Source: CAZBSE01 sp964578625
Lineage (GTDB): Bacteria > Actinomycetota > Humimicrobiia > Humimicrobiales > Humimicrobiaceae
Length of the DNA stretch: 59,262 bases
NCBI GenBank assembly: GCA_964578625.1
Contig: CAZODQ010000011.1
Span: 1-59,262, forward strand
Direction: 5' to 3'
Within the stretch, counting starts at the first letter, position 1. Every line of letters starts with the position of its first letter. The notes under the pieces were generated by a model that saw only the letters and a program-made list of their open reading frames with translations, was not told where the DNA came from and did no database searches. Made by a program: the position numbers and the translations under genes. Shown here piece by piece: positions 52,242-59,262 of the stretch.

Positions 52242-53232
52242 TGCTTTTTTCAAGGCAAGATTAAAACTGACTTTATTTTATATAGCTACCTTGCTTATTG
52301 TAATTATAGCATTCAGTATTATGCTGTATGCACTATTTGTGAGCAGTATTATTAGTAATTTTGAATTTGAAGAAGAAAATTATTCTGAAGTTGAGATAGA
52401 CTCTCAATATATAATCCTAAATAATGCTGTAAACCGTTTGAAATTGGTTTTAATTGTAACTGATATCGGAATCGTCCTTATTATATCCGGACTAGGCTAT
52501 TTTTTAGCAGGTAAGACCTTGCAGCCAATTAAAAAATCTCTTGATGAGCAAAAACGATTTGTTTCAGATTCCGCACATGAGCTCAGGACTCCACTATCAA
52601 TAATGAAAACAGGTATTGAGACAATGGCAATTGAAAAGAATCAATCCTTAAAAGGCTATCAGAACCTTAATAAAGATCTATTAGAAGAGGTGGATAGATT
52701 AATAAATCTGTCAAATGATTTACTTTTTTTAGCTCACAGTGATTCGGCAAAACCAGAAAAGAATCAGTATAAAATAAATCTTTCTTCTATTTGTTCAAAT
52801 CAAATTAAATTAATTAGAGCATATGCCAGAAGAAAAGAGGTCAGACTAAATGAGGATGTAGAAAAAGCACTTCATATAATGGGAAATGCTGATCAGATGA
52901 ATCGCCTTGTGGCTAATCTTTTAAAAAATGCAATTGATTATAATAAGAAAAGTGGCGAAGTACTGCTTTCTTTAAAAAAATATAAGCATAGAATCATTTT
53001 GACTGTTAAAGATACAGGAATAGGGATAGCTTTAAATGAACAAAAACGTATTTTTGAAAGATTCTACAAAGTAGACAAAGCCAGAAGTATTTACGAAGGA
53101 GGCTCTGGCCTGGGTCTTTCCATAGTAAAGGAGATTGTGGATTTTCACAAAGGTACTATTAAAATCAATAGCGAATCAGGTAAAGGAACCGAAGTTATAG
53201 TTTCATTATATTCATTTAATGATCCATTATAA
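52189..53232 (+). CDS. Sensor histidine kinase
   Basis: About 347 residues. Two membrane segments (about 25-48 and 85-107) enclose a short, acidic outside loop with EFEEENYSEVEID, too small for a classical sensor domain, so it may sense within the membrane or through a partner. The cytoplasmic part has the H-box SDSAHELRTPLSIM, N-box LVANLLKNAIDYNKK, G-boxes VKDTGIGIAL and GGSGLGLSIVKEI, and an F-box ERFYKVDKAR. ATG 52180 is an alternative start; the gene overlaps the regulator by about 53-62 bp. Likely partner of 51576. Confidence 0.92.
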   Translation: MKNILRPFVDWVTNLRNNAFFKARLKLTLFYIATLLIVIIAFSIMLYALFVSSIISNFEFEEENYSEVEIDSQYIILNNAVNRLKLVLIVTDIGIVLIISGLGYFLAGKTLQPIKKSLDEQKRFVSDSAHELRTPLSIMKTGIETMAIEKNQSLKGYQNLNKDLLEEVDRLINLSNDLLFLAHSDSAKPEKNQYKINLSSICSNQIKLIRAYARRKEVRLNEDVEKALHIMGNADQMNRLVANLLKNAIDYNKKSGEVLLSLKKYKHRIILTVKDTGIGIALNEQKRIFERFYKVDKARSIYEGGSGLGLSIVKEIVDFHKGTIKINSESGKGTEVIVSLYSFNDPL

Positions 53233-53310
53233 AAAATGTTTTGCACTTCTATGTATTGTCATTATTCTGCTTGAGATCGAAAATAAGTTTGTAAATCCAA
53301 AGGCTTAAAA

Positions 53311-54021
53311 TTAATCTGCTTTTTCTTCTCCACCTGGATCTTTATTTACTTTTCCAGAAACTAGTTTATATCCATCCGTACTCACGGTCACTTCAAATAC
53401 TTTTGCACTCATAGTTGTAAAATAAATACTATTTATATTAACACTATAATGACCATCCCCATCCTTGTTATCAAAATTAATTGATTTAGTCTCACCACTT
53501 TTTAATATAAAATCAGGCAGCCGTACATAGTAAGCCTCTGTTAAATTTGTATCATTGTCTTTTATGGTATAATATACTTCAAAACCCTTAAGCTCATTAT
53601 CTGTTGTATTTTTCAATTCTATTTCAAGATGATCGTCTGCTGCCTTACCAGTAGCCGGGTCTATATTATTTTCAACAAGCAATGAGGTAATTACAAAACC
53701 TTCAGTTGTGGAATTATTGTCAATTGGATTCTCAGTAAATACCGGATTTTTATCATCTATATCATCCTGACCATCTCCATCGGTATCTTTATTGTAAGGA
53801 TCTGTGCCAAGGGTTTTTTCAACTATATCGGGAAGACCATCACTATCGGTATCTTTCTCGTTGGACGCCTGAGTATCTATATTACTAGTAGTATTCCCAT
53901 TACCTGCAGTAGAATTTGAAGCTATGGCAGAATTTTTCCTGTTTAAGTCGGTAAGTACAAATACTAGAGAAATAATTACGACTACAACAATGATTAATAT
54001 TATGATATTTCTTTTTTTCAT
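53311..54021 (-). CDS. Membrane-anchored protein with thrombospondin-type-3-like calcium repeats
   Basis: About 236 residues from ATG 54021 (MKKRN), preferred because GGAG lies 7 bp upstream; an in-frame ATG lies 12 bp earlier. One N-terminal membrane segment, a Ser/Thr/Asn-rich linker, then DxDxDGxxD calcium-binding repeats (DTDSDGLPDIVEKTLGTDPY, DTDGDGQDDIDDKNP). The C-terminal 120 residues form a beta-sandwich-like domain (EIELKNTTDNELKGFEVYYT). It ends the minus-strand ABC operon and probably acts outside the membrane with the exporter. Family not recognised. Confidence 0.8.
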   Translation of the reverse strand: MKKRNIIILIIVVVVIISLVFVLTDLNRKNSAIASNSTAGNGNTTSNIDTQASNEKDTDSDGLPDIVEKTLGTDPYNKDTDGDGQDDIDDKNPVFTENPIDNNSTTEGFVITSLLVENNIDPATGKAADDHLEIELKNTTDNELKGFEVYYTIKDNDTNLTEAYYVRLPDFILKSGETKSINFDNKDGDGHYSVNINSIYFTTMSAKVFEVTVSTDGYKLVSGKVNKDPGGEEKAD

Positions 54022-54022
54022 G

Positions 54023-55009
54023 TTAATCTCCATTAAAAATTAGTCTTTTATTAGATAAAACAGCATATTCTGAAAAATATGCTACAACTAGAAAAGAAAA
54101 AACCCAGACAAGGTCCTTCCAGCTATCTTTAAAGATAAACTTCAAATCTTTGCCATTATATTTCTCCTTTATACCAGTAACTGCAAAATTTAATCGTTCA
54201 TAATGCTTGGTAATCGAACTCTCCTCAATTGCGTTCCTGGTAGTCTCATATGTAGTAAATTTTGCCATGATCTCCTCTTCCTGAGGTTTATCAATATTCA
54301 TACTTTTAAAAAAGCCTCCGGGAATCTGATTGTCCGGATCCATAGTATCACCTATCTGAGGTATTATAAGCACGAAAACAAGCCAGATGATAAAGCAGAT
54401 TATAAGGGCATTTGAAAGTGACCTAAACCATAATGAGAGCATTGATGAAAGACAAAAGAAAAACATTATATAGAAATATGAAAATAAAAAAACAAGCAGT
54501 AGCTTTGTTACTTCAATCAAATTAAGCAACAGGCCGCCTATACTCCAGATAATAAAAAATGCGAAAAATAGTCCGGCCAGTAAAACCAATAAAACCAGAA
54601 GACTGTTTCCAATAAATTTACCGGTAATTAAATCAGTAGTTTTTACAGGCCTGCTGAGCACAAGCTGTAAAGTTCTTTTACCCTTTTCTCTGGAAATACT
54701 TAAATATCCCAGTATTATTCCAATAATTGCACCGATTATTTCTATATATTCAATGACTCCCCGCATAGATTTTAAAGGAAAAAATTGCGGCATATCCGGT
54801 ATTTCGGAGGACTTTCCCATGTCCTGGAGGATCTTGATTGAACTCCTGTAATCTGCAACCTGGCTTTTGAAATCAAAAGATGAGACGACAATAGAGACTA
54901 CTATCAGTAAAATCAAAAAGCTTACCAGTGTTAAAAACAATTTGCTTCTAATCGAATCTCTGTATTCTTTCCTTGCTATGACTGCAATTACACTTTTTAG
55001 ATTAGCCAT
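54023..55009 (-). CDS. ABC-2 type exporter permease 2
   Basis: About 328 residues from ATG 55009 (MANLKSVIAVIARKEYRDS), chosen because GAGGAAG precedes it; the longer frame to 55060 would read through the upstream gene. About six membrane segments, with a large outside loop after the first and the internal SREKGKRTLQLVLSRPVKTTD segment typical of NosY-like ABC-2 permeases. Pairs with the permease at 55002-55952 and the ATPase at 55955-56701. Confidence 0.9.
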   Translation of the reverse strand: MANLKSVIAVIARKEYRDSIRSKLFLTLVSFLILLIVVSIVVSSFDFKSQVADYRSSIKILQDMGKSSEIPDMPQFFPLKSMRGVIEYIEIIGAIIGIILGYLSISREKGKRTLQLVLSRPVKTTDLITGKFIGNSLLVLLVLLAGLFFAFFIIWSIGGLLLNLIEVTKLLLVFLFSYFYIMFFFCLSSMLSLWFRSLSNALIICFIIWLVFVLIIPQIGDTMDPDNQIPGGFFKSMNIDKPQEEEIMAKFTTYETTRNAIEESSITKHYERLNFAVTGIKEKYNGKDLKFIFKDSWKDLVWVFSFLVVAYFSEYAVLSNKRLIFNGD

Positions 55010-55952
55010 CAACTTCCTCTTCACATACATCGAATTTCTTGATAGAAAATATGTTTCCATAGATTAAAAAACCTATAGAAGAAAACATCAGTAATATTCC
55101 TGCAGAATTATTAATTAACGTTTGCAGGGTATTTGTATTTACTGGCCCCGCTCCAAGCAGGCTGCTTCCAATCTCTTTGTAATTTTCTGACAGTGAGAAA
55201 GGTTTGATTACTTCCTGTATGATTGTAAAGAACCTGCTATGAGGTACTGCCCCTTGGACGCTTACAGGATTTAATAGTGCATTGGGATTTAGCGCAGATG
55301 TTAGCTGTGGTAAAACAAAACTTATTATAATCCATACGATAATAGGATTAACTAATGCAAGAGACTCGCTGCGGGAAGAAATTGCGAAAAATAAGCCAAG
55401 TAATGCAAAAATAACTAGGTAAGCCAGGGAAATCAAATAAAAAATTAATAGTTTTACTGCTTCACTCCCTGAGAAAGGATGACCTGTGACCAAAATTATG
55501 GAAACGTAACTTATTATAAAAGACACTGAAATTATTAAAGCCAGGACATCAAAAATTCCCAGTATCTTCCCTGTAATAAATTCTTTTCTTGAGATAGATC
55601 TTGAAAAGATAATTTTTGAAATCCCTGCCATTCTATCCCCCATAAAAGAAGAGTGCCCTATTATTATTGCCAGCAGAGAGCCAATTAGGAATATATAGAC
55701 AATCATATTTTTTAGAATTGACAGTGCTGGAGCAATCAAGAATGTATCCAGTGGTACTTCTGATACCCCGCTTTCCTTGAGCTTTATAACTGCTTCCTGA
55801 TATACTTTTTCAATTGTATTTTTTGTAGACCAGCCAATATATGTTGAAAAAATTGTCATTAATATAAATATTATTAATAAGAGGATAAAAGTCCTTTCTT
55901 TGAATAAGGCTTTAAATTCATTTCTTGAAACACTCCAGATCTTTTTCCACAT
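55002..55952 (-). CDS. ABC-2 type exporter permease 1
   Basis: A 316-residue membrane protein with about six segments and the SFMGDRMAGISKIIFSRSIS loop for ATPase contact, followed by RKEFITGKILG. It is a paralogue of the next gene (shared start pattern, ARNEFKALF here and ARKEYRDS there). It overlaps its neighbour by 8 bp and lies 2 bp from the ATPase gene. Part of a predicted BcrAB/NatAB-like efflux or lipid/polymer exporter. Confidence 0.9.
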   Translation of the reverse strand: MWKKIWSVSRNEFKALFKERTFILLLIIFILMTIFSTYIGWSTKNTIEKVYQEAVIKLKESGVSEVPLDTFLIAPALSILKNMIVYIFLIGSLLAIIIGHSSFMGDRMAGISKIIFSRSISRKEFITGKILGIFDVLALIISVSFIISYVSIILVTGHPFSGSEAVKLLIFYLISLAYLVIFALLGLFFAISSRSESLALVNPIIVWIIISFVLPQLTSALNPNALLNPVSVQGAVPHSRFFTIIQEVIKPFSLSENYKEIGSSLLGAGPVNTNTLQTLINNSAGILLMFSSIGFLIYGNIFSIKKFDVCEEEVDG

Positions 55953-55954
55953 GA

Positions 55955-56701
55955 TTATTTAACTCTATTTCCTGAATCAATATTAAAATATATTTCTTCA
56001 AGAGATACTTCGTCCTTGAATTTTTTCAAGGTATTTTCGATAGAGTCTTTATAGATTAGCCTGCCATGGCTTAAAACTCCTATGGTAGAACATACTTTTG
56101 AAACTTCTGATAGTAGATGTGTATTTAAAAAGATAGTTATTCCTTTTTCTCTGTTAATTTTTAAAATAACTTCACGTAGTTTTTTAATTCCCATCGGATC
56201 AAGTCCTGATGTCGGCTCATCTAAAAATAACACCTGGGGTTCATGGATAATCGCCTGAGCAATACCGACTCTCTGTTTCATTCCCTTGGAAAACTCACCC
56301 AGCTTTTTATTTTCAAAACCTTTAAAATCAATAAATTCCAATGTGTCTTTGATATATTTATCCGTATTTCTTATTCCCGACAATTGTGCAAGATATTCTA
56401 AATTCTCATAAGCTGTAAGATTTTCATAAAATTTTACATTTTCAGGAAGATATCCGATTCTTTTTCTTAATTCCATACTGTCTTTTAAGATATCAAATCC
56501 ACAAATGGTAGCACTTCCTGAAGTTGGAGGGAGAAGGGTCGTTAATATGTTTACGGTGGTAGTTTTACCAGCACCATTGTGCCCCAGGAATCCGAATATT
56601 TCACCCTTATTGATTTGAAGGCTGATGTTATCTAATGCCAGTAAATCTTTATATTTTTTGACAAGCATTTTTATATCAATTATTACTTCTTCCTTCATCA
56701 T
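55955..56701 (-). CDS. ABC exporter ATP-binding protein (BcrA/NatA-like)
   Basis: The 248-residue ATPase has Walker A GHNGAGKTTTVNIL, a Q-loop region at GYLPENVKFYENL, the ABC signature EFSKGMKQRVGIAQ, Walker B VLFLDEPTSGLDP and the H-loop NTHLLSEV. First gene of the exporter operon. The predicted -10 TATAAT at 56787-56792 and a TATTCAT tandem box lie about 85-120 bp upstream, so it is probably under the control of the 51576 regulator. Related exporters expel peptide antibiotics or other membrane-active compounds. Confidence 0.93.
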   Translation of the reverse strand: MMKEEVIIDIKMLVKKYKDLLALDNISLQINKGEIFGFLGHNGAGKTTTVNILTTLLPPTSGSATICGFDILKDSMELRKRIGYLPENVKFYENLTAYENLEYLAQLSGIRNTDKYIKDTLEFIDFKGFENKKLGEFSKGMKQRVGIAQAIIHEPQVLFLDEPTSGLDPMGIKKLREVILKINREKGITIFLNTHLLSEVSKVCSTIGVLSHGRLIYKDSIENTLKKFKDEVSLEEIYFNIDSGNRVK

Positions 56702-56786
56702 TTTTGACCTTTTCCCACTTTTAATTAGTTATTTTCACCTAATATTTATTCTTCACTTTATATTAAATATTTTATTTAAAGCTCGG

Positions 56787-56820
56787 ATTATAACAGAGAA
56801 AGATGAATATTTGATGAATA
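56787..56820 (-). promoter_or_regulatory. PhoB-box-like promoter 2 (exporter operon, minus strand)
   Basis: On the minus strand: TATTCAT, CAAA, TATTCAT, CTTT, CTCTGT, then TATAAT (-10, 56787-56792). Spacing is identical to the other two boxes. It reads towards the ATPase gene that starts at 56701. Confidence 0.7.
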
Positions 56821-56907
56821 CCGATATATCTGTCTTATGGCAGGTATAATATTTAGAATTTTAGTATATTTAATTTTTATCAAGGTTGACTTATCTTTTT
56901 CCATTTC

Positions 56908-56941
56908 TGTTCATGGAATGTTCATCTTTCCTTGATAAAAT
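56908..56941 (+). promoter_or_regulatory. PhoB-box-like promoter 3 (towards the lipoprotein-ABC genes)
   Basis: TGTTCAT (56908-56914), GGAA, TGTTCAT (56919-56925), CTTT, six bases, TAAAAT (56936-56941). It is back to back with promoter 2 in the 500-bp gap between divergent operons and would drive 56972, 57202 and the ATPases after it. Confidence 0.7.
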
Positions 56942-56971
56942 TACTAAAAAGAATCAAAGGAGGTAAAATAT

Positions 56972-57022
56972 TTGAAAACGTGGAAAAACATGAGGGACAA
57001 TGAAGGATTTGATGGAGATTAA
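56972..57022 (+). CDS. Candidate 16-residue peptide
   Basis: TTG start, 16 codons (KTWKNMRDNEGFDGD after the first residue), then TAA. A near-perfect Shine-Dalgarno AAAGGAGGT (56956-56964) lies about 8 bp upstream, and the regulated promoter 3 lies just before that. It may be a real leader peptide or the broken start of a lost gene; the rest of the gap to 57201 is AT-rich and without a clear gene. Confidence 0.35.
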   Translation: MKTWKNMRDNEGFDGD

Positions 57023-57201
57023 TAGTTTTAAGCTGAGTGGAGAAAATAAAAAAAACTTTTAGAAAACAAGTTTCAGGTGATAGGCTTAAAATAAATTCTT
57101 TTTTTAACAAAAGAAAGCATAAAAGACCTGAGCTAAATTATAAACAATAAGGTAAAAATAATAGTAAGTAAACATGGAACAATAAGCAGGGAAGTGAAAA
57201 A

Positions 57202-58200
57202 ATGAATTCGATTAAACATATAATAATTATTGCCATATTAACAGTTATTGCCATTACGGCTTTTGGCTGCAGCAATATAAAAGATTTCAGTAGTACAGGC
57301 GAAAATATTTCAGAAGTTTCCACATCCTCTGAACAGGGCCAACAGAATATGCAAACTGAGCAGTCCAAGCAGTCCCTCGAAACACAATCGACAAAATCAA
57401 ACCAGAATTCGGCAATTACTGGGGACAAACAAGGCATGGAATTCATAGTAGGCACTAATGCGGACCCGTCCCACTTTGACCCGAAGGCGTTCGATTGGCC
57501 ACTCTCCGGAACCAACCAGTGGCTTCCGCTGATACCTGGATTTCAGTCAATTCGTGTTGGAACACTCAACCGTGGACATAGGCAGCTGGAGCACCGAAGG
57601 ATCTACACTGTGACTAATGTATCGAAGGAGATTGACGGTGTTCGAGCCATACTTGTACTTGATCAGGATTTTGACGCAGGAGAGATCGTGGAGCAGGCAG
57701 TCGACTATCTCGCACAGGACCGCGAAGGCAATGTCTGGTACATGGGCTCGTACACCGAGGGTTACCAGGGCGGCCAGTTCATCTTTGCCCATGACGCTTG
57801 GTTGGCAGGCGTTCAAGGTGCCGAACCCGGCATTCTGATGATGAGCAACCCAACCGAGGGGATGCGGTATGTGCAGGCTAGTGTACCCGGCCAAGGGACG
57901 CTGCAGGCCGAGGTGTCCAAAGTTGGGATTTCTAAGAGTGTTCCGTTCGACAGCTACGATGACGTGCTGGTAATCCTGGAAGAAGGGATTGAGTTCAAGT
58001 ACTATGCGCGAGGCGTGGGTGGGATTCTGACAGAACCAAACTACAGCGGCGGCGAGCAGGAAACTGAGAAGCTTGTCAACCTCACTCAGATTAGCGCTCA
58101 GGGACTGGCGGAGCTGAGTAGTGAGGCCCAGAAACTTGATGAACACGCGCGATCCACTGCCCCCGGAGTGTTTGGAGGATCCGCGCCAACGAAAGGATAA
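57202..58200 (+). CDS. Chimeric lipoprotein: native AT-rich leader joined to a high-G+C domain of unknown function
   Basis: A 332-residue protein. Residues 1-20 are a signal peptide with lipobox FGC, and residues 21-78 are a Gln/Ser/Thr-rich tether coded by AT-rich DNA like the rest of the window. From about codon 77 (near 57430) G+C rises sharply and the protein becomes a globular domain with YTVTNVSKEIDGVRAILVLD, QDREGNVWYMGSYTEGYQGG and PGILMMSNPTEGMRY. The same pattern (xTVTDxTKxIDGVRTxVxxDxD...NVWxMGE) occurs in uncharacterised secreted actinobacterial and chloroflexal proteins, from memory. It precedes two LolD/MacB-type ATPases by 5 bp. Confidence 0.8.
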   Translation: MNSIKHIIIIAILTVIAITAFGCSNIKDFSSTGENISEVSTSSEQGQQNMQTEQSKQSLETQSTKSNQNSAITGDKQGMEFIVGTNADPSHFDPKAFDWPLSGTNQWLPLIPGFQSIRVGTLNRGHRQLEHRRIYTVTNVSKEIDGVRAILVLDQDFDAGEIVEQAVDYLAQDREGNVWYMGSYTEGYQGGQFIFAHDAWLAGVQGAEPGILMMSNPTEGMRYVQASVPGQGTLQAEVSKVGISKSVPFDSYDDVLVILEEGIEFKYYARGVGGILTEPNYSGGEQETEKLVNLTQISAQGLAELSSEAQKLDEHARSTAPGVFGGSAPTKG

Positions 58201-58205
58201 TCCCC

Positions 58206-58898
58206 ATGACGTCGTTATCTCAGCATCCTGTGGCTCCGTTGTTGAGGGTAGAGGGGCTCGCAAAGACCTACCGTGATGGTTCCTTGGAGGTGTGCGCTTT
58301 GAGGGGTGTGGATCTGGAGCTTCCATATGGAGGGATGACCAGTCTCATGGGGATCTCCGGGAGTGGCAAGTCCACTTTGCTCTCTCTAATTGCCGGGCTG
58401 CTCACACCCGACTATGGTTACATACGATTTAAAGGTCAGGATATAACTACTCTAGATGACTCAGACCGAGCCCAGCTGCGTGGTGAACGGATTGGAGTGA
58501 TTTTACAGCGTGGGAATCTCATCCCCTTTCTCAGCGCACGCGAGAACGTTGAGTTGGCGATGGACTTTGCCTCCGGCGAGTATCAGAGCGGCCGCGCCGT
58601 GGAACTGCTCGAGACAGTCGGTCTCAGTCGTCGCCTCGACCACCGGCCCTGTGAGCTATCCGGTGGGGAGGCACAGCGGGTCGCGATAGCAGTAGCGTTA
58701 GCCAATGAGCCCGATCTGTTGCTTGCTGATGAGCCAACCGGCGAGCTCGACAGGATAAACGCTGATCTTGTGATGGAACTGCTATTCGATAAATGGAAGC
58801 GGCATAATCTCACAGTGCTTTACGTTACCCATAAGCCCGAACTCGCAGCGCGCGCCGAACGCCAGTTGAGAATTGTAGACGGGCGGGTACTTCCATGA
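58206..58898 (+). CDS. ABC transporter ATP-binding protein, LolD/MacB family
   Basis: The 230-residue ATPase has Walker A GISGSGKSTLLSL, ILQRGNLIPFLSARENVELAM, the signature ELSGGEAQRVAIAVAL, and Walker B DLLLADEPTGELD, then the H-loop YVTHKPE. This is the MacB/LolD/FtsE group that drives mechanotransmission permeases (FtsX-like). High-G+C codon use. The stop overlaps the next ATPase start by ATGA. Confidence 0.93.
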   Translation: MTSLSQHPVAPLLRVEGLAKTYRDGSLEVCALRGVDLELPYGGMTSLMGISGSGKSTLLSLIAGLLTPDYGYIRFKGQDITTLDDSDRAQLRGERIGVILQRGNLIPFLSARENVELAMDFASGEYQSGRAVELLETVGLSRRLDHRPCELSGGEAQRVAIAVALANEPDLLLADEPTGELDRINADLVMELLFDKWKRHNLTVLYVTHKPELAARAERQLRIVDGRVLP

Positions 58899-59262
58899 AC
58901 CGTCCTGTTGGAATCTCCTTAACTGCTGTATCGCGGATTTACAAAACCGTACACGGCATAATTCGGGCAATCGATGGTATAAGCGTCGAGATCATTCCCG
59001 GATCGAGTGTTGGCATCATGGGACCCAGTGGCTGCGGAAAGTCCACCTTACTCGGTCTTATAGGTGGGCTCCATACTCCTAGCACCGGCACGGTCATGGT
59101 CGGTGACTTCGAAGTGTCCCGCCTCGGTGGCCGAGAACGTGCGCATTTACGACGAGAACTGTTCGGATTCATCTTCCAGAATGATAACTTGCTACCCTTT
59201 CTGACCGCGAGTGAGAACGTCGCTCTCCAACGTGTGCTTAGTGGCGGTGCCTGTGGCTGGCG
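58895..59262 (+). CDS. Second ABC transporter ATP-binding protein, LolD/MacB family (truncated by the window end)
   Basis: The first 122 residues are seen: VSRIYKTVHGIIRAIDGISVEI, Walker A GPSGCGKSTLLGL, and a Q-loop region FGFIFQNDNLLPFLTASENVAL. Signature and Walker B lie beyond the end. Tandem LolD-type ATPases suggest a pair with an FtsX-like permease downstream, and the preceding lipoprotein could be its outside partner. Confidence 0.88.
   Translation, partial: MNRPVGISLTAVSRIYKTVHGIIRAIDGISVEIIPGSSVGIMGPSGCGKSTLLGLIGGLHTPSTGTVMVGDFEVSRLGGRERAHLRRELFGFIFQNDNLLPFLTASENVALQRVLSGGACGW

Larger units (their letters stand above)
57430..59262. other. Segment of foreign base composition
   Basis: Counted by line, G+C goes from about a quarter (57181-57240) to over half (57421-57480 has 31 of 60) and stays high to the end. 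Codon use changes with it (CTC, GCG, CGC, CGG become common). The change falls inside an open reading frame. Confidence 0.8.

Noticed and set aside
57547..58326. A 259-codon open frame on the minus strand
   Set aside because: It lies antisense to the lipoprotein gene in high-G+C DNA where long antisense frames arise by chance, and its product has no domain-like pattern.
1..59262. CRISPR arrays, rRNA and tRNA genes
   Set aside because: No regularly spaced repeats and no recognisable rRNA or tRNA signatures were seen on reading both strands by eye.

Overview
The window reads as one chromosomal stretch of an AT-rich (roughly one-third G+C) bacterium, probably monoderm. The left end has the order greA-lysS-clpC-disA-ispD-ispF-cysE-cysS-rlmB-yacP, which resembles the ctsR-clpC-disA-ispDF-cysES-rlmB-yacP neighbourhood of Firmicutes and some Actinobacteria. 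A PASTA-repeat Ser/Thr kinase paired with a PP2C phosphatase fits the same kind of cell. No rRNA, tRNA, CRISPR array or complete transposase was seen, so the phylum is left open; a deep-branching low-G+C actinobacterial or clostridial lineage is only a guess.

Layout. (1) 1-11.7 kb: housekeeping genes for transcription, tRNA charging, proteostasis, c-di-AMP, isoprenoids, cysteine and RNA methylation, ending in a secreted nuclease. (2) 11.7-15.6 kb, minus strand: a biotin/acetyl-CoA carboxylase operon (bioY, a fusion protein, accC). In the fusion, a pyruvate-carboxylase/OadA-like carboxyltransferase domain that has lost its metal ligands is joined to an AccB-type biotin carrier. (3) 15.7-19.0 kb: acyl-CoA dehydrogenase, EtfB and ferredoxin-EtfA, a set of the electron-bifurcating kind; etfB seems to start at AUA. 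(4) 20.6-26.8 kb: birA and a fatty-acid operon fabZ-fabD-fabG-fabF-accD-accA, which completes the carboxylase from region 2. (5) 26.8-33.2 kb: kinase/phosphatase pair, malic enzyme plus a LarA-like protein, and a DUF2089/SHOCT regulatory trio.

(6) 33.3-48.3 kb is accessory. A VapBC module, a relic repeat and an 11.4-kb sugar-catabolism cassette come first: RpiR regulator, split transketolase, SDR, RbsACC-type importer with a binding protein, MBL-fold lactonase-like enzyme and a second, full-length transketolase. They are followed by a second copy of the relic repeat, a helix-turn-helix replication-type protein, and a HicBA module. The two repeat copies (34125-34419 and 46651-46950) lie in the same orientation on either side of the cassette.

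(7) 48.3-59.3 kb is an envelope-response locus: a small acidic secreted protein, a membrane spermidine-synthase-like protein, an OmpR/PhoB-type two-component system, an ABC-2 exporter with a Ca-binding-repeat protein, and a lipoprotein followed by two LolD/MacB-type ATPases. Three promoters here share one architecture: two T(A/G)TTCAT heptamers 4 bp apart, then CTTT, six bases and a -10 hexamer. This is the geometry of a PhoB box and probably marks the local regulon of the response regulator at 51576. From about 57430 to the end, base composition jumps to well over half G+C in the middle of the lipoprotein gene. That points to a recent transfer that fused a foreign domain to a native lipoprotein leader, or to an assembly join.
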